DNA of 48,993 bases, taken from assembly GCA_030625645.1 (NCBI GenBank), contig DAOUQH010000002.1, positions 1 to 48,993 of the forward strand, in the 5' to 3' direction. The first letter of the stretch is position 1. Every line of letters begins with the position of its first letter. A program made the translations under genes and the position numbers. This DNA is from Flavobacteriia bacterium. GTDB taxonomy: Bacteria > Bacteroidota > Bacteroidia > Flavobacteriales > Flavobacteriaceae. This document shows positions 27,123 through 34,587 of this stretch, in pieces. The notes beneath the pieces were generated by a model. That model was not told the origin of the DNA. It saw only the letters and a program-made list of their open reading frames with translations, and searched no databases.

Positions 27123-30100
27123 ATGAAAAAAAATAAATTTATAAAACTGTTAGGTATTTTTTTATTTATAACTATTTTTAATAGTTATGGTCAAACATCA
27201 ACCGAATTTGTTAAAAGATATGAAACTTCAGGTATCAATGGAGAGTTAACAATTATAGGAAATTCAATTTTAGGGGATAGCCCAGATACTCCATATAATG
27301 GTACTACTCAAAATAATTATATCGATATGGTTTTTATCGATATTGATGGCGATACAAATACTTTTAATTCGAGTAGTGCAAATTTCACAACAAATTCATG
27401 TAATAGAGTTGTTTATGCAGGTTTGTATTGGGGAGCAGTTTCAGCTCCAGCAAGTTTAGAACCTAATAAAATTAAATTTAAAATACCAGGCGGATCTTAT
27501 CAGGATCTTACTGCTGATGAAACAATTGATTTTATCTTCTATAAAGATGTTACTACTATTCTAAATGTAAATTCTAATGTTTCGGGTGACTATTTTGTTG
27601 CAAATATTAGTTCTTCCGAAGGGAGAAATTCTGCATCAGGATGGTCTTTAGTTATCGTTTATGAAGATGCCACTGCATCGAGAAAATATATTTCCACATT
27701 CGATGGTTTTTCGGCTGTGAGAGATGCGCCATATAATCAAGTAGATTTTAATTATTCGGGTTTTGTTACACCACCTTCTGGAGCTGTTGAAGGTAGAGTA
27801 GGAGTTGCTGCATTAGAAGGAGATCTTGGTTGGTTTGGTGATCAACTTCTCTTTAAGGCAGATGGTAAGTCAAATTTCACTGCATTATACGATGCAGAAA
27901 ATAATGTTGATAATTTCTTTAATAGTAAAATTACAAAAGATGGTGTTCAGGTTTCTAATAGAAATTTGAATAGTACAAATACTTTAGGATGGGATCAAAA
28001 ATTATTAAATCTTACAGATCTAAATGTAGGAAACACTTTAATTGGAAATGGAGAAACAGGCGCAACGGTAAGAGTTACTAATAATGTTGGTGGCGATTGG
28101 ATCTATACTTTTTTAAACACTTTTTCGATCAATATAATTGAACCAAATTTGCAAGTTCTTACAAAAGTAGAAGATACTTCTGGCAATGAAATTACACATC
28201 AATCTCCAGTTTCTTTAGGAGCTACAGTTTGGTATGATATTCAATTTCAAAATATTGGAACAGATAATGCGCAAAATACTTATATTGAAAACAACTTACC
28301 AATTAATGTAACTTTAGATGAGAGCACAATTTCTTTACCTACTGGAGTTAGCTATACTTATAGTCCGGTTACTCGTCAGTTACGATTTGATATCGATGAT
28401 TCTTTAGTGTTAAAAAAATCTTTATCTCAAGTTTATCATATTCGTTATCAAGTAACAGCCTCTGATAATTGTTTTGATTATACAGATGCTTGTACTAATT
28501 TACTTGAAAATAATATTGCTTCTTACTATGACGGAGAAACTTCAGGTCAGAATATTTCTGGTCAGCCTGGATTGAACGGAATTAATGGTTGCGGACTTGG
28601 AAGTGAGGGTTCTATGGATTTATTTGTAAATACCAGCTCTTGCTCTTTTGATAGTGAATTGTATTTATGTAATGATACGCTAACTTTTGAAGGAGATGAT
28701 GGTTATGATACTTATATCTGGACAGATTCAAATGGAAATGTTATAGGTAACTCTAAAGAAGTTACAGTTAATGGTCCTGGAGTTTATACCGCAACACAAA
28801 GAAGAACTGGATGTACAGAGACAATAAGAATCGTTACTGTTTTTGGATTGGATGTTACGGTTACACCATCTGATAATTTATGTAAAGATAGTGCAGATGG
28901 TAATGTGCAAATTACCATAAATGAAGCTTCAAATTCTTATACTTACGAGTTGTACCAATCGGGTAGTTTATTAGATTCTAAAAATGGAACTTCCTCGGCA
29001 ACACATACTTTTACAGGATTAGATATTGGAAATTACGAAGTAAAATCTATCAAAGAAGATGGTTGTTTTGTTATTACACCTTTTAGTGTTGTAGAACCAA
29101 CTTTATTGCAGGCATCTGCTACAAAACTAAATAATGTAACTACTTGTAATGGTTCTGTTTTAAATGGAAAAATACAGGTTGCCGGTAGTGGTGGAACACC
29201 ACCTTATACTTATAGTGTTGATGATGGTGCAAATTATCAATCTGAAGATATTTTTTCAGTAGCAACTGAAAAAACATATAATTTAACAGTAAAAGACGCA
29301 AATGGTTGTACCACAATTGCTAGTGTTGCAGTTGGTTATGATGAGGAGATTGTATATGAAATTTTAAAAGAAGATATAATCTGTGTTGGAGATACTGATG
29401 GGAAAATTTCTATCAATATGACTAATAATCAAGGCTACACCATAACTTATAGTATTGACGGAGGAACAACTTACCAAAGTAACCCAGAATTTAAAAATCT
29501 TGAAAAAGGAATTTACGAAATAATAGTAAAAAAAGAAAAAGGATCAAACGTTTGTGAAACACCAAATTCAATTACAATTGATCAGTTAGTGTATCTAAAT
29601 TTAGAGGCTAAAACTGATTTCTCATGTGATAGTGCCAGTAATGTGGTGATAGCAAACGTTGATCCTATTTATGATGGATTGGTAACATTTACTCTAGATG
29701 GAAGTATAAATCAATCTTCTGGAATTTTTGAAAATGTTGGCGAAGGGCAACATACAGTTACAGTTAGACATAACGAATATGGCTGTTCTGATGAACCTGT
29801 AATTGTTAATATTGAAGAATATACACCTATTACTATTACCTTAGAAAATTCACATATCAATGAATATACTGTGATTGCAACTGGTGGTGAGCCAGGTTAT
29901 GAGTATAGTATGAATGATCCTAATAATTTTAGTGTAGAGAATGTCTTTAAAATTACAAGAAGTGGCGATTATACATTTTATGTTAAAGATGCAAAGGGTT
30001 GTATTGAAGAGAAAACGGTTACTTTAGAGTTTTTAGATATTGAAATACCTGATTTCTTTACTCCAAACGGTGATTCATATAATGATAGTTGGTATCCATA

Positions 30101-30305
30101 TAATATTGAAATATATCCAAAAATTAGTGTTAAAATATTCGATAGATATCAGCGATTACTCGCCAGTTATAAAGGAATTGGATATTCATGGGACGGAACT
30201 TATAAGGGAAACCCTTTGCCAAGTGGAGATTATTGGTACATCATTAAGTTAAATGACGTTTCAGATACAAGAGAGTTTCAAGGAAATTTCACTCTAATTA
30301 GATAA
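27123..30305 (+). CDS. Large secreted surface protein with type B T9SS sorting (gliding motility-associated) domain
   Basis: A 1060-residue exported protein. The signal peptide ends at FNSYGQ. Residues 25-340 form an N-terminal domain of unknown type containing WGAV and GWSLVIVYED. A DUF11-like beta-sandwich follows (EPNLQVLTKVEDTSG...VWYDIQFQNIGTDNA). After it come several SprB-type Ig-like repeats with paired cysteines (GNYEVKSIKEDGCFV, TVKDANGCTTIA, KDAKGCIEEKTV). Residues 973-1060 are the gliding-motility C-terminal domain (FFTPNGDSYNDSWYPYN ... YWYIIKLND), a type B T9SS signal that leaves the protein at the cell surface. Its partner PorP/SprF-family protein begins seven bases downstream. 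Adhesion or gliding is the likely role. Confidence 0.9.
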   Translation: MKKNKFIKLLGIFLFITIFNSYGQTSTEFVKRYETSGINGELTIIGNSILGDSPDTPYNGTTQNNYIDMVFIDIDGDTNTFNSSSANFTTNSCNRVVYAGLYWGAVSAPASLEPNKIKFKIPGGSYQDLTADETIDFIFYKDVTTILNVNSNVSGDYFVANISSSEGRNSASGWSLVIVYEDATASRKYISTFDGFSAVRDAPYNQVDFNYSGFVTPPSGAVEGRVGVAALEGDLGWFGDQLLFKADGKSNFTALYDAENNVDNFFNSKITKDGVQVSNRNLNSTNTLGWDQKLLNLTDLNVGNTLIGNGETGATVRVTNNVGGDWIYTFLNTFSINIIEPNLQVLTKVEDTSGNEITHQSPVSLGATVWYDIQFQNIGTDNAQNTYIENNLPINVTLDESTISLPTGVSYTYSPVTRQLRFDIDDSLVLKKSLSQVYHIRYQVTASDNCFDYTDACTNLLENNIASYYDGETSGQNISGQPGLNGINGCGLGSEGSMDLFVNTSSCSFDSELYLCNDTLTFEGDDGYDTYIWTDSNGNVIGNSKEVTVNGPGVYTATQRRTGCTETIRIVTVFGLDVTVTPSDNLCKDSADGNVQITINEASNSYTYELYQSGSLLDSKNGTSSATHTFTGLDIGNYEVKSIKEDGCFVITPFSVVEPTLLQASATKLNNVTTCNGSVLNGKIQVAGSGGTPPYTYSVDDGANYQSEDIFSVATEKTYNLTVKDANGCTTIASVAVGYDEEIVYEILKEDIICVGDTDGKISINMTNNQGYTITYSIDGGTTYQSNPEFKNLEKGIYEIIVKKEKGSNVCETPNSITIDQLVYLNLEAKTDFSCDSASNVVIANVDPIYDGLVTFTLDGSINQSSGIFENVGEGQHTVTVRHNEYGCSDEPVIVNIEEYTPITITLENSHINEYTVIATGGEPGYEYSMNDPNNFSVENVFKITRSGDYTFYVKDAKGCIEEKTVTLEFLDIEIPDFFTPNGDSYNDSWYPYNIEIYPKISVKIFDRYQRLLASYKGIGYSWDGTYKGNPLPSGDYWYIIKLNDVSDTREFQGNFTLIR

Positions 30306-30312
30306 TATTGCT

Positions 30313-31272
30313 ATGAAAAAGTTTATATCCATTATATTTTTAGTATTTGCTTTTACTGTAAATGCACAGGAGTTTAAAATGTCACCTTATACTCAGTATT
30401 TGGCTGATAATCCTTTTACAATTTCACCAGCTTACGCAGGAATTGATTCAGATATCCACAGATTAAGATTGTCTGGAGTTTTTCAATGGGTTGGATTGGA
30501 TAACGCACCAAGAACGTATAATTTATCTTATGATACTCGTGTTTGGGATAGATCGGGTGTAGGAGGTATTTTATATATCGATAAAAACGGAAATACTTCA
30601 CAAACTGGAGGTCAAATTAGTTTTGCGCATCACCTAACAATTAATGATAGTAATAACCAATATATTTCATTTGGTATTTCTTATAAGTTTATTCAATTTA
30701 AAATTGATACTTCTCATTTTGAAATTTTTGGAAGCGATCCAGGATCAGCAAATGATCCTAATATCGGAGCAGATATTTCCTCATTTAATTCGAATTTTGA
30801 AGTAGCATTTTTATACAAATTTGAAAAATTTTATTTTAGTTTAAATGCTTCTAATATTTTAAATAAAAGTATAAAGGTATTTGATGATACTGAGCCTGTT
30901 AAAATTAGGAATTATTATGTTTATACGGGTTATGTTTTTGATGTGAATGATGGAGCTTTTGAAATTGAACCATCACTATATTTTAAATATTATGAAAGTG
31001 ATGGTAGATCTATAAGTGATATCAATGTTAAAGCAAGAAAATATATTGATGATGGTTATATGTGGGCTGGTTTAAATACTAGATTTATTAATGATCAAAG
31101 TTTCGAACCATTATCAATTTCACCAATGTTTGGGTTAAAAAAACAAAATTTTTACGTAGCATACGGTTTTCAATACAATATAAATGAAGCAATTGAGTTA
31201 AATAATGTAGGAACTCATCTTTTAACCTTAGGTTATGATTTTGATCATTCTAGAGGGGGAGTAAGATGGTAA
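30313..31272 (+). CDS. PorP/SprF-family type IX secretion outer-membrane protein
   Basis: A 319-residue protein with a signal peptide (ending VNAQ) and the opening characteristic of the family (FKMSPYTQYLADNPFTISPAYAGI). The rest is alternating strands suited to an outer-membrane beta-barrel, ending in an aromatic-rich YDFDHSRGGVRW. SprF-like proteins are needed for export or anchoring of the large type B cargo encoded directly upstream, as with SprB in Flavobacterium johnsoniae. The seven-base gap to the cargo gene makes a dedicated cargo-partner pair very likely. Confidence 0.92.
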   Translation: MKKFISIIFLVFAFTVNAQEFKMSPYTQYLADNPFTISPAYAGIDSDIHRLRLSGVFQWVGLDNAPRTYNLSYDTRVWDRSGVGGILYIDKNGNTSQTGGQISFAHHLTINDSNNQYISFGISYKFIQFKIDTSHFEIFGSDPGSANDPNIGADISSFNSNFEVAFLYKFEKFYFSLNASNILNKSIKVFDDTEPVKIRNYYVYTGYVFDVNDGAFEIEPSLYFKYYESDGRSISDINVKARKYIDDGYMWAGLNTRFINDQSFEPLSISPMFGLKKQNFYVAYGFQYNINEAIELNNVGTHLLTLGYDFDHSRGGVRW

Positions 31273-31282
31273 AAAAATTATT

Positions 31283-31360
31283 ATGGGATCAATAGAAAAA
31301 ATTAAGGTTGTTTTATTTGTTTTACTTACCGTTATATTAAGTTTGTCAACTTTTGGTTAG
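31283..31360 (+). pseudogene. Orphan signal-peptide frame ending in a nonsense codon
   Basis: ATG at 31283, ten bases after the PorP/SprF stop, opens a 25-codon frame: MGSIEKIKVVLFVLLTVILS followed by LSTFG. This is a full signal peptide that stops at TAG (31358-31360) exactly where a Gln after the cleavage site would be usual. The frame stays open after the TAG and runs into the next small gene. A CAG-to-TAG change or a deletion would explain it. Alternatively it could be a real 25-residue membrane peptide. Confidence 0.4.
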
Positions 31361-31390
31361 GAAGTGAATAAAAATATTAGTCAAAATTAT

Positions 31391-31702
31391 ATGAAAAAAG
31401 GATATTTAATTATTATAGTAGTTGGGTTCATTTTATTTAGTGCACAATCAACATTTGCACAAGTAGAGAAGAGTAATGATATAGTTTATAAAACAACTGT
31501 TACAAAAACTCCTCAAAAAGTAAAAGAAACCTTAAAAGAGTATTCAAATTATAAAGTTTCTAATGAAGTTACTTTTACGAATAGTAGCGAAGGATCCATT
31601 TATAAGGTGAAAATTCATAAAGGAGTTTTTTCTCATTATGTATTAATAGATGAAAAAGGAAAAGTAAAAGGAATTGAAACCGGTGAACACAAAGAAAAGT
31701 AA
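31391..31702 (+). CDS. Small secreted protein of unknown function
   Basis: A 103-residue protein starting at ATG 31391 (MKKGYLIIIVVGFILFSAQS), with a signal peptide ending at FAQ (about residue 24). A GTG at 31364 in the same frame would add nine residues ahead of the signal peptide and is less likely. The mature part of about 80 residues is basic, with strands such as NEVTFTNSSEGSIYKVKIHK and a final VLIDEKGKVKGIETG. That ending recalls PepSY-like small periplasmic proteins, a weak resemblance. It is the last gene of the run that starts with the T9SS cargo gene, convergent with lptB, only three bases from its end. Confidence 0.65.
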   Translation: MKKGYLIIIVVGFILFSAQSTFAQVEKSNDIVYKTTVTKTPQKVKETLKEYSNYKVSNEVTFTNSSEGSIYKVKIHKGVFSHYVLIDEKGKVKGIETGEHKEK

Positions 31703-31705
31703 ATT

Positions 31706-32452
31706 TTAGATATTTAATTTAGCCTTTCTCTCCTGTAATTTGAAGTTTTCTCCTAGATAAACTTTTCTTACCATTTCATCATCAGCAAGTTCACGAGGTG
31801 TTCCTTCTTTTAAAATTCCACCTTCAAACATTAGGTAAGTTTTATCGGTAATAGCTAAGGTAGCCTGTACATCATGATCGGTAATTAAAATGCCAATATT
31901 TCTATCTTTTAAGTGGGCTACAATGCTTTGAATGTCTTCAACGGCAATCGGATCAACTCCAGCAAAAGGTTCATCTAATAATATGAATTTTGGATCAGAA
32001 GCCAAGGCACGAGCAATTTCTGTTCGTCTCCTTTCTCCACCTGATAATAGATCTCCTCTGTTTTTTCTAACATGTTGTAAACCAAACTCATCTAATAGAT
32101 CTTCGAGTTTCTTTTTTTGTTCGGTTTTACTTAGATCTGTAAATTCCAAGATAGACATAATATTATCTTCTACAGATAATTTTCTAAAAACAGAAGCTTC
32201 TTGAGCTAAATATCCAACACCTTTTTGAGCTCTTTCATACATTGAATTCTCTGTAATATTGTCATCATTTAAAAATATTTTTCCTTCATTTGGTTCTATC
32301 ATACCAACAATCATATAAAATGAAGTAGTCTTTCCAGCACCATTTGGTCCTAAAAGTCCAATAATCTCACCTTGCTCAACTTGTAATGAAATACCTTTAA
32401 CAACTTTTCGGCTGCCGTAAATTTTCATAATATTTTCTGCTCGTAAAATCAT
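31706..32452 (-). CDS. lptB: LPS export ABC transporter ATP-binding protein
   Basis: A 248-residue cytoplasmic ATPase that powers the LptFG transporter moving lipopolysaccharide from the inner membrane to the outer membrane. Walker A is GPNGAGKTTSF, the signature LSGGERRRTEIARAL is the LptB form, and Walker B is ILLDEPFAGVDPIAVEDIQ with the switch His in ITDHDVQATL. Length is normal. It is the last of a same-strand set kdsD-tatC-lptB. KdsD makes a precursor of Kdo in LPS, so two of the three serve the outer membrane's LPS. Confidence 0.96.
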   Translation of the reverse strand: MILRAENIMKIYGSRKVVKGISLQVEQGEIIGLLGPNGAGKTTSFYMIVGMIEPNEGKIFLNDDNITENSMYERAQKGVGYLAQEASVFRKLSVEDNIMSILEFTDLSKTEQKKKLEDLLDEFGLQHVRKNRGDLLSGGERRRTEIARALASDPKFILLDEPFAGVDPIAVEDIQSIVAHLKDRNIGILITDHDVQATLAITDKTYLMFEGGILKEGTPRELADDEMVRKVYLGENFKLQERKAKLNI

Positions 32453-32506
32453 AGACTAATAGGTTTTGTTTATATAACGATTGTAAAGATACTATAACAT
32501 CTGAAT

Positions 32507-33382
32507 TTAATCTTGTATAGGTTTTCTAGTTCTTTTTACTGGTTTATTATTTTTTTTCATTTCTTTCTCTTTTTCCTCTTTTTCTTTCTTTTCTTTTTTG
32601 AGGACATATTTAGAAATCTTAATACTCAATTCATATAAAATCATCATTGGTATAGCTACGATTACCTGACTAATAATGTCTGGTGGAGTGATAATTGCTG
32701 CTAGGATTAAAACCAAAACCAAAGCATATTTTCTGTATTCTTTTAAAAATTCAGGTGTTACTAAGCCCATTTTTGTAAGAAAATAAATTACAATTGGTAA
32801 TTCAAAAATAAAACCCGAAGAAAGACAGGAAGCTTTAAGCAAACCAGTATAAGAGCTTAAATCTATATTATTATTTACTTCGGCAGCAACGCGATAGCTT
32901 CCAAGAAAGTTTATTGATAAAGGTGTTATGATATAATAACCAAATAAAATTCCGATAAAGAATAACATTGAAGAAATAAAAATGAATAAACGAGTATTTT
33001 TTTTCTCTTTATCATATAACCCGGGTGAGATAAACTTCCATATTTCCCAAATAATGAATGGAAAAGCCAAAATAAACCCAACTGCGATAGATGTCCAGAT
33101 ATGTGCTGAAAATTGACCAGCCATTGTTCTACTCTGTACAATAAATGGGATTTCATCAATGCATAATCCGTTTGTTCCTAAACTTTGAGATATGGAGCAT
33201 AAAAAACGATATGTAAAAAATGATGGATCTTTAGGTGCAAGAATTATTTGGTTAAAAATAAAGTCCTTAAAGAAAAAAGCTATAATTCCGAAAAAGAAAA
33301 TAGCCATGCTTGATCGAACAAGTGTCCATCGTAAAATTTCTAGATGGTTCAAAAAAGACATGTCATTTTGTTTATTGCTCAT
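32507..33382 (-). CDS. tatC: Sec-independent protein translocase subunit TatC
   Basis: A 291-residue inner-membrane protein with six hydrophobic helices. Family motifs are SFLNHLEILRWTLVRS at the N-terminus and the FELPIVIYFLTKMGLV block. TatC recognises twin-arginine signal peptides and forms the translocation site with TatA/B. I start at ATG 33382 (MSNKQNDMSFLNHLE). An in-frame TTG at 33403 adds seven residues without support. An unusual feature is the C-terminal tail of about 35 residues, extremely rich in Lys and Glu (KKEKKEKEEKEKEMKKNNK). The tatA gene is not in the window. Confidence 0.95.
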   Translation of the reverse strand: MSNKQNDMSFLNHLEILRWTLVRSSMAIFFFGIIAFFFKDFIFNQIILAPKDPSFFTYRFLCSISQSLGTNGLCIDEIPFIVQSRTMAGQFSAHIWTSIAVGFILAFPFIIWEIWKFISPGLYDKEKKNTRLFIFISSMLFFIGILFGYYIITPLSINFLGSYRVAAEVNNNIDLSSYTGLLKASCLSSGFIFELPIVIYFLTKMGLVTPEFLKEYRKYALVLVLILAAIITPPDIISQVIVAIPMMILYELSIKISKYVLKKEKKEKEEKEKEMKKNNKPVKRTRKPIQD

Positions 33383-33489
33383 TTGCAAAATTTTAGATTC
33401 CAAAAGTAGTTAAATCAAAGTAAAAAATTTAGGGTAAAGATTAAAAATACAATTTTAATTCCAGTAAGATTAAAACTAGTCTTTAAGGG

Positions 33490-34455
33490 CTAAAAAATCC
33501 CTTCTTTTAATAAGTCGTGAAAGTGTAATACACCTACATATTTATTATTGTGATCTACTAAAATTTGAGTGATATTATTATTTTGCATAACTTCTAGTGC
33601 ATTAATAGCCATTTCGTTACTATCAATTCTTTTTGGGTTTTCACTCATAATATCCTTAGCTTCTAAATTACTGAAATCTAAATTATTCTCTAGCATTCGT
33701 CTTATGTCACCATCCGTAATAATTCCAATAATTTTATCATTATCAACAACAGCAGTAGTACCTAATCTTTTTTTAGAAATCTCAATAATCACATCTTTTA
33801 TTGGGGTATTTAGATTAACCTCAGGTTTTTCATTGTTTACAACAAGATCACTTACTCTCAAATATAATTTTTTACCCAAAGCTCCACCTGGATGGTATTT
33901 TGCAAAATCTGTACTTGTAAAATCTCTTTGTTCTAAAAGGCAAACAGCTAGAGCGTCACCCATAACTAGTTGTGTAGTGGTGCTGCTTGTTGGTGCTAAA
34001 TTATTAGGGCAAGCTTCTTTTTCTACATAAGAGTTTAAAACAAAATCTGCATTTTTACCCAAAAATGATTCTGGATTACCTGTAATAGCAGCAATTTTAT
34101 TCCCTGATTTTTTAATTAATGGAACCAGAACTTTTATCTCGGGAGTATTACCACTTTTTGATAAGCATATTACTACATCATCTTTTTGAATATTACCTAG
34201 GTCACCGTGAATTGCATCAGCAGCATGCATGAAGATTGCAGGTGTCCCGGTAGAATTTAATGTAGCAACAATCTTTGTTGCGATATTTGCACTTTTGCCA
34301 ATTCCGGTCACAATTACTCTTCCATTAGATGATAAAATTGTTTGTATAGCTTTTTCAAAATCCTTATCTAAAAAATCAATAAGTTTTTCTACAGCGTTAG
34401 CTTCAATTAAAATAGTTTCTTTGGCAGTATCTAGAATGTTTTTATTGTTTTTCAA
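33490..34455 (-). CDS. kdsD: Arabinose-5-phosphate isomerase, KpsF/GutQ family
   Basis: A 321-residue cytoplasmic isomerase converting ribulose-5-phosphate to arabinose-5-phosphate, the first step toward Kdo. An SIS domain occupies about residues 30-190 (VIVTGIGKSANIATKIVATLNSTG, HGDLG, CLSKSGNTPEI). Two CBS domains follow at about 205-321 (VVDNDKIIGIITDGDIRRML and ILVDHNNKYVGVLHFHDLL). The start is TTG at 34455, since no ATG precedes the SIS domain. It is divergent from recQ and followed by tatC and lptB, an order I recall from flavobacteria. Confidence 0.93.
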   Translation of the reverse strand: MKNNKNILDTAKETILIEANAVEKLIDFLDKDFEKAIQTILSSNGRVIVTGIGKSANIATKIVATLNSTGTPAIFMHAADAIHGDLGNIQKDDVVICLSKSGNTPEIKVLVPLIKKSGNKIAAITGNPESFLGKNADFVLNSYVEKEACPNNLAPTSSTTTQLVMGDALAVCLLEQRDFTSTDFAKYHPGGALGKKLYLRVSDLVVNNEKPEVNLNTPIKDVIIEISKKRLGTTAVVDNDKIIGIITDGDIRRMLENNLDFSNLEAKDIMSENPKRIDSNEMAINALEVMQNNNITQILVDHNNKYVGVLHFHDLLKEGIF

Positions 34456-34587
34456 GATGTAATTTTTATTATTCGAATTATTATATTATTTTTATATGTT
34501 GTGATATGCTGTGTAATATTTATTACAGGTGTGTGTTCAAATTGGTATTGTTTTTGCAAAATTATTGAATTTTAGTTAAAAAGGATT

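Noticed and set aside
31364-31390. GTG start at 31364 for the small secreted protein
   Set aside because: It would place nine polar residues ahead of an otherwise complete signal peptide starting at the ATG at 31391.
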